DNA from: Pseudomonas kuykendallii
GTDB lineage: Bacteria > Pseudomonadota > Gammaproteobacteria > Pseudomonadales > Pseudomonadaceae
Reading direction: 5' to 3'
Assembly: GCF_900106975.1 (NCBI RefSeq)
Contig: NZ_FNNU01000005.1
Location: forward strand, 62,001 to 126,000
DNA: 64,000 bases
The notes beneath the pieces were generated by a model. The model ran no database searches, was not told where the DNA came from, and saw only the letters and a program-made list of their open reading frames with translations. How positions within the stretch are numbered: the first letter of the stretch is position 1; each line of letters starts with the position of its first letter. Both the position numbers and the translations under genes were made by a program. Shown one piece after another: positions 40,737-49,954 of the stretch.

Positions 40737-40753
40737 CGCACCCGGTTGGTGAA
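40737..40753. promoter_or_regulatory. Candidate NtrC-binding site between nirB and nitrate reductase
   Basis: CGCACCCGGTTGGTGAA resembles the NtrC consensus TGCACC-N5-GGTGCA with both half sites. It lies about 110 bases from the nirB -24 and 150 bases from the nitrate reductase -24, so it could serve both. It is a single site judged by eye. Confidence 0.5.
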
Positions 40754-40902
40754 TCTGCCCCAATGACGAGCCGCGCCGTCGACCGTGCCTCCTTGTGGGG
40801 CCGCGGCGCGGTGCGCAGAGCGATCGCCGAAGTGCCTGCCAGCGGGCGCTGAACTCAATGAAACCGCCGTCTGCGAGCGCATCGTCGACCCGATGGCAAA
40901 CC

Positions 40903-40918
40903 TGGCGTGTGCCTTGCA
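40903..40918 (+). promoter_or_regulatory. Sigma-54 promoter of the nitrate reductase gene
   Basis: TGGCGTGTGCCTTGCA has GG (40904-40905) and GC (40916-40917) 10 bases apart and a full TTGCA -12 element. The start is predicted near 40928, giving a leader of about 116 bases. Confidence 0.82.
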
Positions 40919-40928
40919 CCGTCCTCGC

Positions 40929-40975
40929 TGCGCGTGATCAAAAACGATTGCGCACCCTTACGACAAAGGCGCCGT
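40929..40975 (+). promoter_or_regulatory. Candidate ANTAR-binding leader element of the nitrate reductase gene
   Basis: Two hairpins lie at the start of the leader. The first pairs TGCGC with GCGCA and GATC with GATT around a six-base loop AAAAAC (40929-40954; A at loop position 1, but no G at position 4). The second is ACGAC-AAAGGC-GCCGT (40960-40975; one A-C mismatch) with the shared A1/G4 hexaloop. The second overlaps the terminator 5' arm. Confidence 0.75.
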
Positions 40976-41019
40976 GCCGCTCCCGTTGAAAACGGAAGAG
41001 CGATACGGCGCCTTTTTTT
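40967..41019 (+). terminator. Attenuator terminator in the nitrate reductase leader
   Basis: AGGCGCCGT pairs with ACGGCGCCT, with inner GCTC/GAGC and CCGT/ACGG pairing, followed by seven T. It ends 24 bases before the start codon. Confidence 0.9.
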
Positions 41020-41043
41020 GTTTCTGTGATTCGAGGTCCGGGT

Positions 41044-44000
41044 ATGGCGAGCAACACGGTCAGGAGTGTGTGTCCTTATTGCGGCGTGGGCTGCGGCATC
41101 CTCATGGAGGTGGAGGACAACCGCGTACTCAAGGTCAGCGGTGACAGGCAGCATCCGAGCAATTTCGGCCGTCTGTGCACCAAGGGCACCACCTGCGCGC
41201 AGCCGATCACCGCGCCCGGCCGCCTGCAGCATGCCTACCTGCGCAGCGAGCGCACGCAGCAGCCGGCGCAGGTTGGCCTGGAGGAGGCCATCCAGGCAGC
41301 CGCGTCGCGCCTGCGCGGCATTCTCGATACCCATGGCCCCGACGCGCTGGCGCTGTATGTCTCCGGGCAGATGTCGCTGGAGGCGCAGTACCTGGCCAAC
41401 AAGCTGGCCAAAGGCTTCTGGCGGACCAACAACATCGAGTCCAACTCGCGGCTGTGCATGGCCAGCGCCGGCAGCGGCTACAAGCTGTCGCTGGGTTCGG
41501 ATGCGCCGCCCGGTTCCTACGAGGATTTCGAGCACGCCGACCTGTTCTTCGCGATCGGCGCGAACATGGCCGACTGCCATCCGATCCTGTTCCTGCGCCT
41601 GCTCGACAGGCGCAAGGCCGGGGCCCGGCTGATCGTCGTCGATCCGCGGCGCAGCGCCACGGCGGACAAGGCCGATCTGTTCCTGCAGATCCGCCCCGGC
41701 ACCGACCTGGCATTGCTCAATGGCCTGCTTCACCTGCTGTGGAAGAACGGCCAGTGCGATGAAGCCTTCATCGCCGCGTTCACCGAGGGCTGGGAGGCGC
41801 TGCCGGCGTTTCTCGAACACTACACGCCGGCACGCGTCGCCACGCTGACAGGCCTGGCCGAAGCGGACATCCGCCAGGCGGCGCAGTGGATTGGCGAAGC
41901 CGGCGAATGGATGAGCCTGTGGACCATGGGCCTGAACCAGAGCACCCGCGGCACCTGGCACACCAATGCGCTGTGCAACCTGCACCTGGCCACCGGCGCC
42001 CTCTGCCGGCCGGGCAGCGGGCCGTTCTCCCTCACCGGGCAACCCAATGCCATGGGCGGACGCGAGATGGGCTACATGGGCCCCGGCCTGCCGGGGCAGC
42101 GCTCGGTGCTGGTCGAGGAAGACCGCGCGTTCGTCGAGGACGCCTGGGGCGTGCCGCGCGGGACCCTGCGCAGCGAGGTCGGCGGCGGCACCGTGGCGCT
42201 GTTCGAGGACATGCGTGCCGGCAAGGTGAAGGCCTGCTGGATCATCTGCACCAACCCGGTGGCCAGCGTCGCCAACCGCGAGGCGGTGATCGCGGGGTTG
42301 CAGGCCGCCGAACTGGTGATCGCCCAGGACGCCTTTCTCGACGGCGAAACCAACCGCTACGCCGACATCCTCCTGCCCGGCGCGCTCTGGGCCGAGGCCG
42401 ACGGCGTGATGATCAACTCCGAACGCAGCCTCAGCCTGGCGCCAAGGGCCGTCGAGCCCCCCGGCGAAGCCATCGCCGACTGGCAGCTGATCGCCCGCGT
42501 GGCCTGCGCCATGGGCTACGCCGAGGCGTTCAGCTACGCCTCCGCCAGCGAGGTGTTCGAGGAGATCAGGCGCTTCCACAATCCGGCGACCGGCTACGAC
42601 ATTCGCGGCGTCAGCCACGCCAGCCTGGGCCAGGCGCCGCAGCAATGGCCCTGTCCGCCGGGAGGCGGCCACGAACGTCACCCGCGGCGCTACCTGAACG
42701 ACGGCATCAGCCAGCGCCTGCACCGGCGCGAGGACGGCAGCCTGCCGCGGCTGGCGTTCGCCACACCGAGCGGCAAGGCGCGGTTCTTCGCAAGGCCGTA
42801 CATGAGCCCGGCGGAAATGCCCGACAACGCCTTTCCCTTCGTGCTCAACACCGGGCGCGTGCAGCACCAGTGGCACACTCTGACCAAGACCGGCAAGGTC
42901 GCCACCTTGAACAAGCTCAACCCCGGCCCGTTCGTGGAAGTCCACCCCGAGGACGCTGAGCGGCTGGGCGTGGCCGTTGGCGATCGCTTGCAGATCCGCT
43001 CACGGCGCGGCGACGCAATGCTGCCCGTGGTGGTCAGCGAGCGCGTGCTGCCCGGCAACTGCTTCGCGCCGTTCCACTGGAACGACGCGCAGAGCGAGGG
43101 GCTGGCAATCAATGCCGTGACCAGCAGCGCCGTCGACCCGATTTCCTTGCAGCCCGAATTCAAGTTCAGCGCCGTGGCGCTGAGCAAGGTCGAGCTGATC
43201 GAACACCGATTTCTCGACACGCCGACGAACCAGAGCGAGGTGACGGCGCCGGTGGAAGCCTTCGCCGCGCGGCTCGGCGACGCCAACTATGCGCCGCCGG
43301 AGCTGACTGACAGCGAGCGGATTTACCTGTCCGGCTTCATCAGCGGCCTGCGTTCCGCCGAGGGCGTCGGCGTGCCGAGCCTGCCGGCCCAGGCGCCGTT
43401 GGCGGTCGATACGCGCCTATGGCTGGACGGCATGCTCGCCGGCCTGTTCAGTCGCAATCAGCTGGTACCCGCCGCGCAGGCTCCGGCGCTGCCGCAGGTC
43501 ACGCTGCTCTGGGCCTCGCAGACCGGCAACGTGGAAACGCTGGCCGAACGCTTCGCGCAGCGGCTGGGCGAGGCCGGGCTGGGCGTCGCATCGCACTGCA
43601 TGAGTGACTTCCCGGCCCAGCGACTGGCGGAAACCAGCACGGTGCTGATGCTCAGCAGCACCTTCGGCGACGGCGATGCCCCGGACAACGGGCAGCGCTT
43701 CTGGGAAGGCCTGCGCGCCGCATCGGCGAGCCTGGAAAACCTGCGGTATGCGGTGCTGGCGCTGGGCGACTCCAGCTACGAACGGTTCTGCCAGCACGGC
43801 AGGAACCTCGACCGCCGTCTGGCCGAACTCGGCGCTACGCCGCTGCGCGCCTGCCTGACCTGCGACAGCGATTTCGATGAGCCCGCCGGCGCCTGGCTGG
43901 AAGAACTGCTGCCCATGCTTCACGGCGGCACGGCGGCGAGGCCTTCGGCTGGCGGCGCCTCCATTGTCGCCAGGGCCGAACCGACAGAGGTGGTCAGCAA

Positions 44001-45093
44001 GGAGCGCCCGCTGGGTGCCGAGCTGCTGGTCAACCTGAAGCTCAACGGCGAAGGCTCCGGCAAGGAAACCCGCCTGTTCGCGCTCGGTCTCGGCGAGTCG
44101 GGGCTGAGTTACCAGGCCGGCGATGCGCTCGGCGTATGGCCGAAGAATTGCCCGGCGCTGGTCGAGGAAGTGCTCGCTCTGGCGAAGCTGGACGGCGAGC
44201 AACTCGTGAATATCGCGCGGGTCGGCGATTTGCCGCTGCGCGAGGCGCTGAGCAGCCATTTCGAGATCGCCCGGCCGAGCCAGGAAGCCCTGGCGCTGAT
44301 CGCCGAGCGCAGCCGCAGCGACGAACTGAAGGCGCTGCTGGGCGAACGCCGGGCCGAACTGGGCGGCTGGCTGTGGAGCCGGCAACTGGCCGACGTGCTG
44401 CAGGCGTTTCCCGCCCGCTATGCCGCCGAGGAGTTGCTCGGCAGCTTGAAACGGTTGCAGCCGCGGCTGTACTCCATCGCCTCCAGCCCCAAGGCGCACC
44501 CCGACGAAGTCCACCTGACCGTATCGACCGTGCGCTACGGCAAGCGCAAGGGCGTGGCGTCGACCTTCCTCGCCGACCGCGCGCAGGGCGGCGAAGTCCC
44601 GGTGTTCGTGCAGCGCTCGAAGCATTTCCGGCCGCCGGTCGATGGCGATGCGCCTATGGTGATGATCGGCCCCGGCACGGGCGTGGCGCCGTTCCGCGCC
44701 TTTCTACAGGAGCGGCGGATGCGTGGCGATCGGGGGCGCAACTGGCTGTTCTTCGGTGAACAGCACGAAGCGTCGGACTTCTACTACCGCGACGAACTGC
44801 AGGAGATGCAGCGCGATGGTCTGCTCACGCGCCTGAGCCTGGCGTTTTCCCGCGATCAGGCGCGGAAGATCTACGTGCAGGAGCGCATCCGCGAGAACGG
44901 CGCGGAGCTGTGGCGCTGGCTGGAGGAGGGCGCGAGCCTGTACCTGTGTGGCGATGCGAGCCGCATGGCCAAAGATGTCGACGGGGTGTTGCGCGAGGTC
45001 GTCCGCGATCACGGCGGATTGGACGAAGAACGTGCCGCGGAATTCATCCGCGGCCTGGCGGAGCAGAAGCGCTACCTGCGCGATGTCTACTGA
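41044..45093 (+). CDS. nasC: Assimilatory nitrate reductase fused to a CysJ-like NADPH flavoprotein
   Basis: Catalyses nitrate to nitrite in the cytoplasm. It has 1,349 residues in two parts. The first (about 1-720) is a molybdopterin oxidoreductase with the N-terminal [4Fe-4S] motif CPYCGVGC...LCTKG and the Mo-bis-MGD domains. The second begins with a flavodoxin domain (about 818-960, LLWASQTGNVETLAERF), then an FAD domain (PRLYSIASSP near 1139) and an NADPH domain (GPGTGVAPFRAFLQERR near 1206). Carrying its own NADPH reductase makes it independent of a separate NasB-type subunit. The ATG at 41044 is the family start. It stands alone on the plus strand behind the attenuated leader. Confidence 0.95.
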   Translation: MASNTVRSVCPYCGVGCGILMEVEDNRVLKVSGDRQHPSNFGRLCTKGTTCAQPITAPGRLQHAYLRSERTQQPAQVGLEEAIQAAASRLRGILDTHGPDALALYVSGQMSLEAQYLANKLAKGFWRTNNIESNSRLCMASAGSGYKLSLGSDAPPGSYEDFEHADLFFAIGANMADCHPILFLRLLDRRKAGARLIVVDPRRSATADKADLFLQIRPGTDLALLNGLLHLLWKNGQCDEAFIAAFTEGWEALPAFLEHYTPARVATLTGLAEADIRQAAQWIGEAGEWMSLWTMGLNQSTRGTWHTNALCNLHLATGALCRPGSGPFSLTGQPNAMGGREMGYMGPGLPGQRSVLVEEDRAFVEDAWGVPRGTLRSEVGGGTVALFEDMRAGKVKACWIICTNPVASVANREAVIAGLQAAELVIAQDAFLDGETNRYADILLPGALWAEADGVMINSERSLSLAPRAVEPPGEAIADWQLIARVACAMGYAEAFSYASASEVFEEIRRFHNPATGYDIRGVSHASLGQAPQQWPCPPGGGHERHPRRYLNDGISQRLHRREDGSLPRLAFATPSGKARFFARPYMSPAEMPDNAFPFVLNTGRVQHQWHTLTKTGKVATLNKLNPGPFVEVHPEDAERLGVAVGDRLQIRSRRGDAMLPVVVSERVLPGNCFAPFHWNDAQSEGLAINAVTSSAVDPISLQPEFKFSAVALSKVELIEHRFLDTPTNQSEVTAPVEAFAARLGDANYAPPELTDSERIYLSGFISGLRSAEGVGVPSLPAQAPLAVDTRLWLDGMLAGLFSRNQLVPAAQAPALPQVTLLWASQTGNVETLAERFAQRLGEAGLGVASHCMSDFPAQRLAETSTVLMLSSTFGDGDAPDNGQRFWEGLRAASASLENLRYAVLALGDSSYERFCQHGRNLDRRLAELGATPLRACLTCDSDFDEPAGAWLEELLPMLHGGTAARPSAGGASIVARAEPTEVVSKERPLGAELLVNLKLNGEGSGKETRLFALGLGESGLSYQAGDALGVWPKNCPALVEEVLALAKLDGEQLVNIARVGDLPLREALSSHFEIARPSQEALALIAERSRSDELKALLGERRAELGGWLWSRQLADVLQAFPARYAAEELLGSLKRLQPRLYSIASSPKAHPDEVHLTVSTVRYGKRKGVASTFLADRAQGGEVPVFVQRSKHFRPPVDGDAPMVMIGPGTGVAPFRAFLQERRMRGDRGRNWLFFGEQHEASDFYYRDELQEMQRDGLLTRLSLAFSRDQARKIYVQERIRENGAELWRWLEEGASLYLCGDASRMAKDVDGVLREVVRDHGGLDEERAAEFIRGLAEQKRYLRDVY

Positions 45094-45816
45094 TCAGCCT
45101 AGCGGGAAGGCGTCGAGGCGATAGCCTTCGACGTCGATCTGCAGCGCCCAGCCCTGGGCATCCCAGTCGCCGAGCACGATACGTTCGGCCGGCTGGCCGT
45201 CGACCTGCAGTGGATGCCGTGCGGGGCGATGGGTGTGGCCGTGGATCAGCCGCTTCACGCCATGTTCGTGCATCAGCCGGAGCACCTCATCCGGGGTGAC
45301 GTCGACGATATCCGCGGCTTTCTGCCGGGTCTGCATGCGGCTTTCCTTGCGCAGCTTGCGACCGAGCCTGTGCCGGGTGGCCAGCGGCAGGTTGCGCAGG
45401 ATGAACAGCACCAGCGGGTTGCGCAGCCAGCGGCGCAGGCGCATGTAGGCGATGTCGCGGGTGCACAGGCTGTCGCCGTGCATCAGCAGCACGCGCTCGC
45501 CCTGCAGCTCGACGACGCTCGGATCGGCTAGCAAGGTGCAGCCGGCTTCGCGACAGAACGCCTTGCCGATCATGAAATCGCGATTGCCGTGCATCAGGTA
45601 GATATGTGTGCCGCCGTCGCTCAACTGGCGCAGGGCTTCGGCGATCCGGTGCTGGAAGGGCGTCATGGCGTCGTCGCCGATCCAAGCTTCGAAGAAGTCG
45701 CCGAGGATGTACAGCGCATCGGCGTGTGCGGCGCGATCCTGCAGGAAAAACAGAAACGCCCGGGTGATGTCCGGGCGTTGTTCTTCGAGGTGCAGATCGG
45801 AAATCAGCAGGATCAA
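45094..45816 (-). CDS. lpxH: UDP-2,3-diacylglucosamine diphosphatase
   Basis: Lipid A pathway enzyme that releases UMP to give lipid X at the membrane surface. The 240-residue calcineurin-type phosphoesterase has [27 protein letters not shown] and HGHTHRP metal-ligand motifs. The start is TTG at 45816, 5 bases after the ppiB stop; no ATG or GTG fits the frame without removing the first metal motif. Translation is probably coupled to ppiB. Confidence 0.95.
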   Translation of the reverse strand: MILLISDLHLEEQRPDITRAFLFFLQDRAAHADALYILGDFFEAWIGDDAMTPFQHRIAEALRQLSDGGTHIYLMHGNRDFMIGKAFCREAGCTLLADPSVVELQGERVLLMHGDSLCTRDIAYMRLRRWLRNPLVLFILRNLPLATRHRLGRKLRKESRMQTRQKAADIVDVTPDEVLRLMHEHGVKRLIHGHTHRPARHPLQVDGQPAERIVLGDWDAQGWALQIDVEGYRLDAFPLG

Positions 45817-45820
45817 GGGA

Positions 45821-46315
45821 TCACTCGACGATTTCGGCTTTCTCGATGATCACGTCGTCCACCGGTACGTCCTGGTGACCGGACTTCATGGTGGTGGACA
45901 CGCCCTTGATCTTCTCGACCACGTCCATGCCTTCGGCGACTTCGCCGAACACCGCGTAACCCCAGCCCTGCACGGTCGGCGCGCTGTGGTCGAGGAAGGT
46001 GTTGTCGGCAACGTTGATGAAGAATTGCGCGGAGGCCGAGTGCGGCTCCATGGTGCGTGCCATGGCCACGGTGCCGGTCTTGTTGGAGAGACCGTTGTTG
46101 GCTTCGTTCTTGATGGTGGCGCGGGTGGCCTTCTGCTTCATGCCCGGCTCGAAACCGCCACCCTGGATCATGAAGTTGCCGATGACACGGTGGAACACGG
46201 TGTTGTCGTAGTGACCGGCCTTCACGTATTCCTTGAAGTTGGCCACGGTTTCCGGGGCCTTGTCTTCGAACAGGTTCAGGGTGATGACGCCGTGGTTGGT
46301 GTGCAACTTGATCAT
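45821..46315 (-). CDS. ppiB: Cytoplasmic cyclophilin peptidyl-prolyl isomerase
   Basis: A 164-residue cyclophilin without a signal peptide, hence PpiB rather than the periplasmic PpiA. The active-site residues lie in [13 protein letters not shown] and [13 protein letters not shown]. It lies upstream of lpxH in the same unit and divergent from glnS across about 245 bases. Confidence 0.95.
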   Translation of the reverse strand: MIKLHTNHGVITLNLFEDKAPETVANFKEYVKAGHYDNTVFHRVIGNFMIQGGGFEPGMKQKATRATIKNEANNGLSNKTGTVAMARTMEPHSASAQFFINVADNTFLDHSAPTVQGWGYAVFGEVAEGMDVVEKIKGVSTTMKSGHQDVPVDDVIIEKAEIVE

Positions 46316-46561
46316 GGGAATTCACTCTTGTCTGGCAAAGGGCGGGTCGTCGAATCCGGGTGGGCCGAAGGCGGAGCGGGGCGGCAGCGGCCCTTCGATC
46401 CACTATCAACGAGCACGTCCGCTTTGCGGCTGTCAGGGGGTTGACGGGTTCGCTATCATACGGGCTTTGATTTGGCCGGCCTACCCTGCGCGGCGCACCC
46501 GAAGAGGCCGTTGCCGTTCCATCGCGATGAAACGTCAACGGACCATAAGATCAAGGACCCT

Positions 46562-48232
<1,671 letters not shown>

Positions 48233-48240
48233 GAGCCCGC

Positions 48241-48364
48241 TTACGATCTGCTGCGCGTTGGCCATCCCGCGTTGGAAATCCCTTCGGACTGCTCATTTAC
48301 AGCTTGTAAACTCCGCGTCCTCAGGTATTTCCGCCTTGGCTGGCTCTAGCTCGCGAGATCGTAA
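48241..48364. repeat. 124-base structured intergenic element between glnS and cysS
   Basis: It is bounded by an exact inverted repeat, TTACGATCT (48241-48249) and AGATCGTAA (48356-48364), with a central palindrome TTTACA-GCT-TGTAAA (48296-48310). Both strands have short open frames but no credible start. From memory similar sequences recur in Pseudomonas intergenic regions; this is the only copy I found in the window. Confidence 0.65.
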
Positions 48365-48394
48365 ACTGGCTCTTTAACGTCACGATATCGTCGA

Positions 48395-48423
48395 AACGGG
48401 CCACGCGATGTGGCCCGTTTTTT
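48395..48423 (+). terminator. Terminator immediately before cysS (attenuator candidate)
   Basis: AACGGGCCAC-GCGAT-GTGGCCCGTT followed by T's, ending 13 bases before the cysS start codon. It may simply end glnS transcription, but cysS mRNA then needs readthrough because no promoter fits in the remaining 13 bases. Confidence 0.85.
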
Positions 48424-48436
48424 CAGGACATGGACC

Positions 48437-49819
48437 ATGCTTTCGATCTACAACACGCTGAGCAAGACCAAGGAACCCTTCAAGCCGCTGCTGGGCAACC
48501 AGGTGCGCATGTACGTCTGCGGGATGACCGTGTACGACTTCTGCCACATCGGCCACGCCCGTGTGATGGTGGCCTTCGACGTGATCGCCCGCTGGCTGCG
48601 CCATTCCGGCTACGAGCTGAACTACGTGCGCAACATCACCGACATCGACGACAAGATCATCCGTCGTGCGCAGGAGAACGGCGAATCCTTCGAGGCGCTG
48701 ACCGAGCGCATGATCGCCGCGATGCACGAGGACGAGGCCCGCCTGGCGGTGCTGCGTCCCGATCAGGAGCCCCGTGCCACCGGCCACATCGCCGGAATGC
48801 ACGCGATGATCCAGACCCTGATCGACAAGGGTTTCGCCTACGCGCCGGGCAACGGCGACGTCTATTACCGGGTCGGCAAGTTCGTCGGCTACGGCAAACT
48901 GTCGCGCAAGAAGATCGAGGACCTGCGCATCGGCGCGCGTATCGAGGTCGACGAGTCCAAGCAGGACCCGCTGGATTTCGTCCTCTGGAAAGGCGCCAAG
49001 CCGGGCGAGCCGAGCTGGGAATCGCCGTGGGGCGCCGGTCGGCCCGGCTGGCATATCGAGTGCTCGGTGATGTCGACCTGCTGCCTGGGCGAGACCTTCG
49101 ACATCCACGGTGGCGGTCCGGACCTGGTGTTCCCGCACCACGAGAACGAGATCGCGCAGAGCGAGGCGGCCACCGGCAAGCTCTACGCGGCGTCCTGGAT
49201 GCACGCCGGCGCGGTGCGCGTGGACGGCGAGAAGATGTCCAAGTCCCTGGGCAACTTCTTCACCATCCGCGAGGTGCTGGAGAAGTACCACCCGGAGGTG
49301 GTGCGCTACCTGCTGGTTTCCAGCCATTACCGCAGTCCGATCAACTATTCCGAAGACAGCCTGAAGGAAGCCAAGGGCGCGCTGGAACGCTTCTACCATG
49401 CGTTCAAGGGCCTGCCGGATGCACAGGCGGCCGGCGGCGAGGCATTCGTCGAGCGTTTCGCCACGGCGATGAACGACGATTTCAACTCGCCGGAAGCCTG
49501 CGCGGTGCTGTTCGACATGGTGCGCGAGGTCAACCGCCTGCGTGACACCGACCTGCCGGCCGCCGCCGGGCTGGCCGTGCGGCTGAAAGAGCTGGCGAAG
49601 GTGCTGGGTGTATTGCAGTTGGAGGCGGACGCCTTCCTGCAGGCCGGCGCCGAGGGCAAGGTCGATGCCGCCGAGGTCGAGGCGCTGATCGCCGCGCGTC
49701 TGCGCGCGCGTGCCGACAAGGACTGGGCCGAATCAGACCGCATCCGCGACCAGCTCGGCGCCATGGGTGTGGTCCTGGAAGACGGCAAGGGCGGCACCAC
49801 CTGGCGTCTGGCGGAATAA
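48437..49819 (+). CDS. cysS: Cysteinyl-tRNA synthetase
   Basis: Charges tRNA-Cys. The 460-residue class I synthetase has zinc-site Cys in [17 protein letters not shown] (with HIGH) and KMSKS in [10 protein letters not shown]. The start at 48437 (MLSIYNTL) matches the family and has AGGA upstream, squeezed between the terminator hairpin and the ATG. Confidence 0.98.
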   Translation: MLSIYNTLSKTKEPFKPLLGNQVRMYVCGMTVYDFCHIGHARVMVAFDVIARWLRHSGYELNYVRNITDIDDKIIRRAQENGESFEALTERMIAAMHEDEARLAVLRPDQEPRATGHIAGMHAMIQTLIDKGFAYAPGNGDVYYRVGKFVGYGKLSRKKIEDLRIGARIEVDESKQDPLDFVLWKGAKPGEPSWESPWGAGRPGWHIECSVMSTCCLGETFDIHGGGPDLVFPHHENEIAQSEAATGKLYAASWMHAGAVRVDGEKMSKSLGNFFTIREVLEKYHPEVVRYLLVSSHYRSPINYSEDSLKEAKGALERFYHAFKGLPDAQAAGGEAFVERFATAMNDDFNSPEACAVLFDMVREVNRLRDTDLPAAAGLAVRLKELAKVLGVLQLEADAFLQAGAEGKVDAAEVEALIAARLRARADKDWAESDRIRDQLGAMGVVLEDGKGGTTWRLAE

Positions 49820-49835
49820 CCGAAGCCACCTCGGA

Positions 49836-49859
49836 AAGGGCCGCTCAGCGGCCTTTTTC
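49836..49859 (+). terminator. Intrinsic terminator after cysS
   Basis: GGCCGC-TCA-GCGGCC followed by TTTTTC, 17 bases past the cysS stop. Confidence 0.85.
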
Positions 49860-49954
49860 ATTTTCGATGGTGCCATCCCGGCCGATGGCCCTTTCGACTC
49901 GAGCAACGGCTTACCCTTGGCCGCTATGCCACACGAAGCGGTTGGAACTACCGA

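Noticed and set aside
48233-48394. T-box or leader peptide upstream of cysS
   Set aside because: A TTG-started frame with two Cys codons exists but has no ribosome binding site, and no T-box specifier loop or conserved T-box sequence is visible; T-boxes are not expected in this group.
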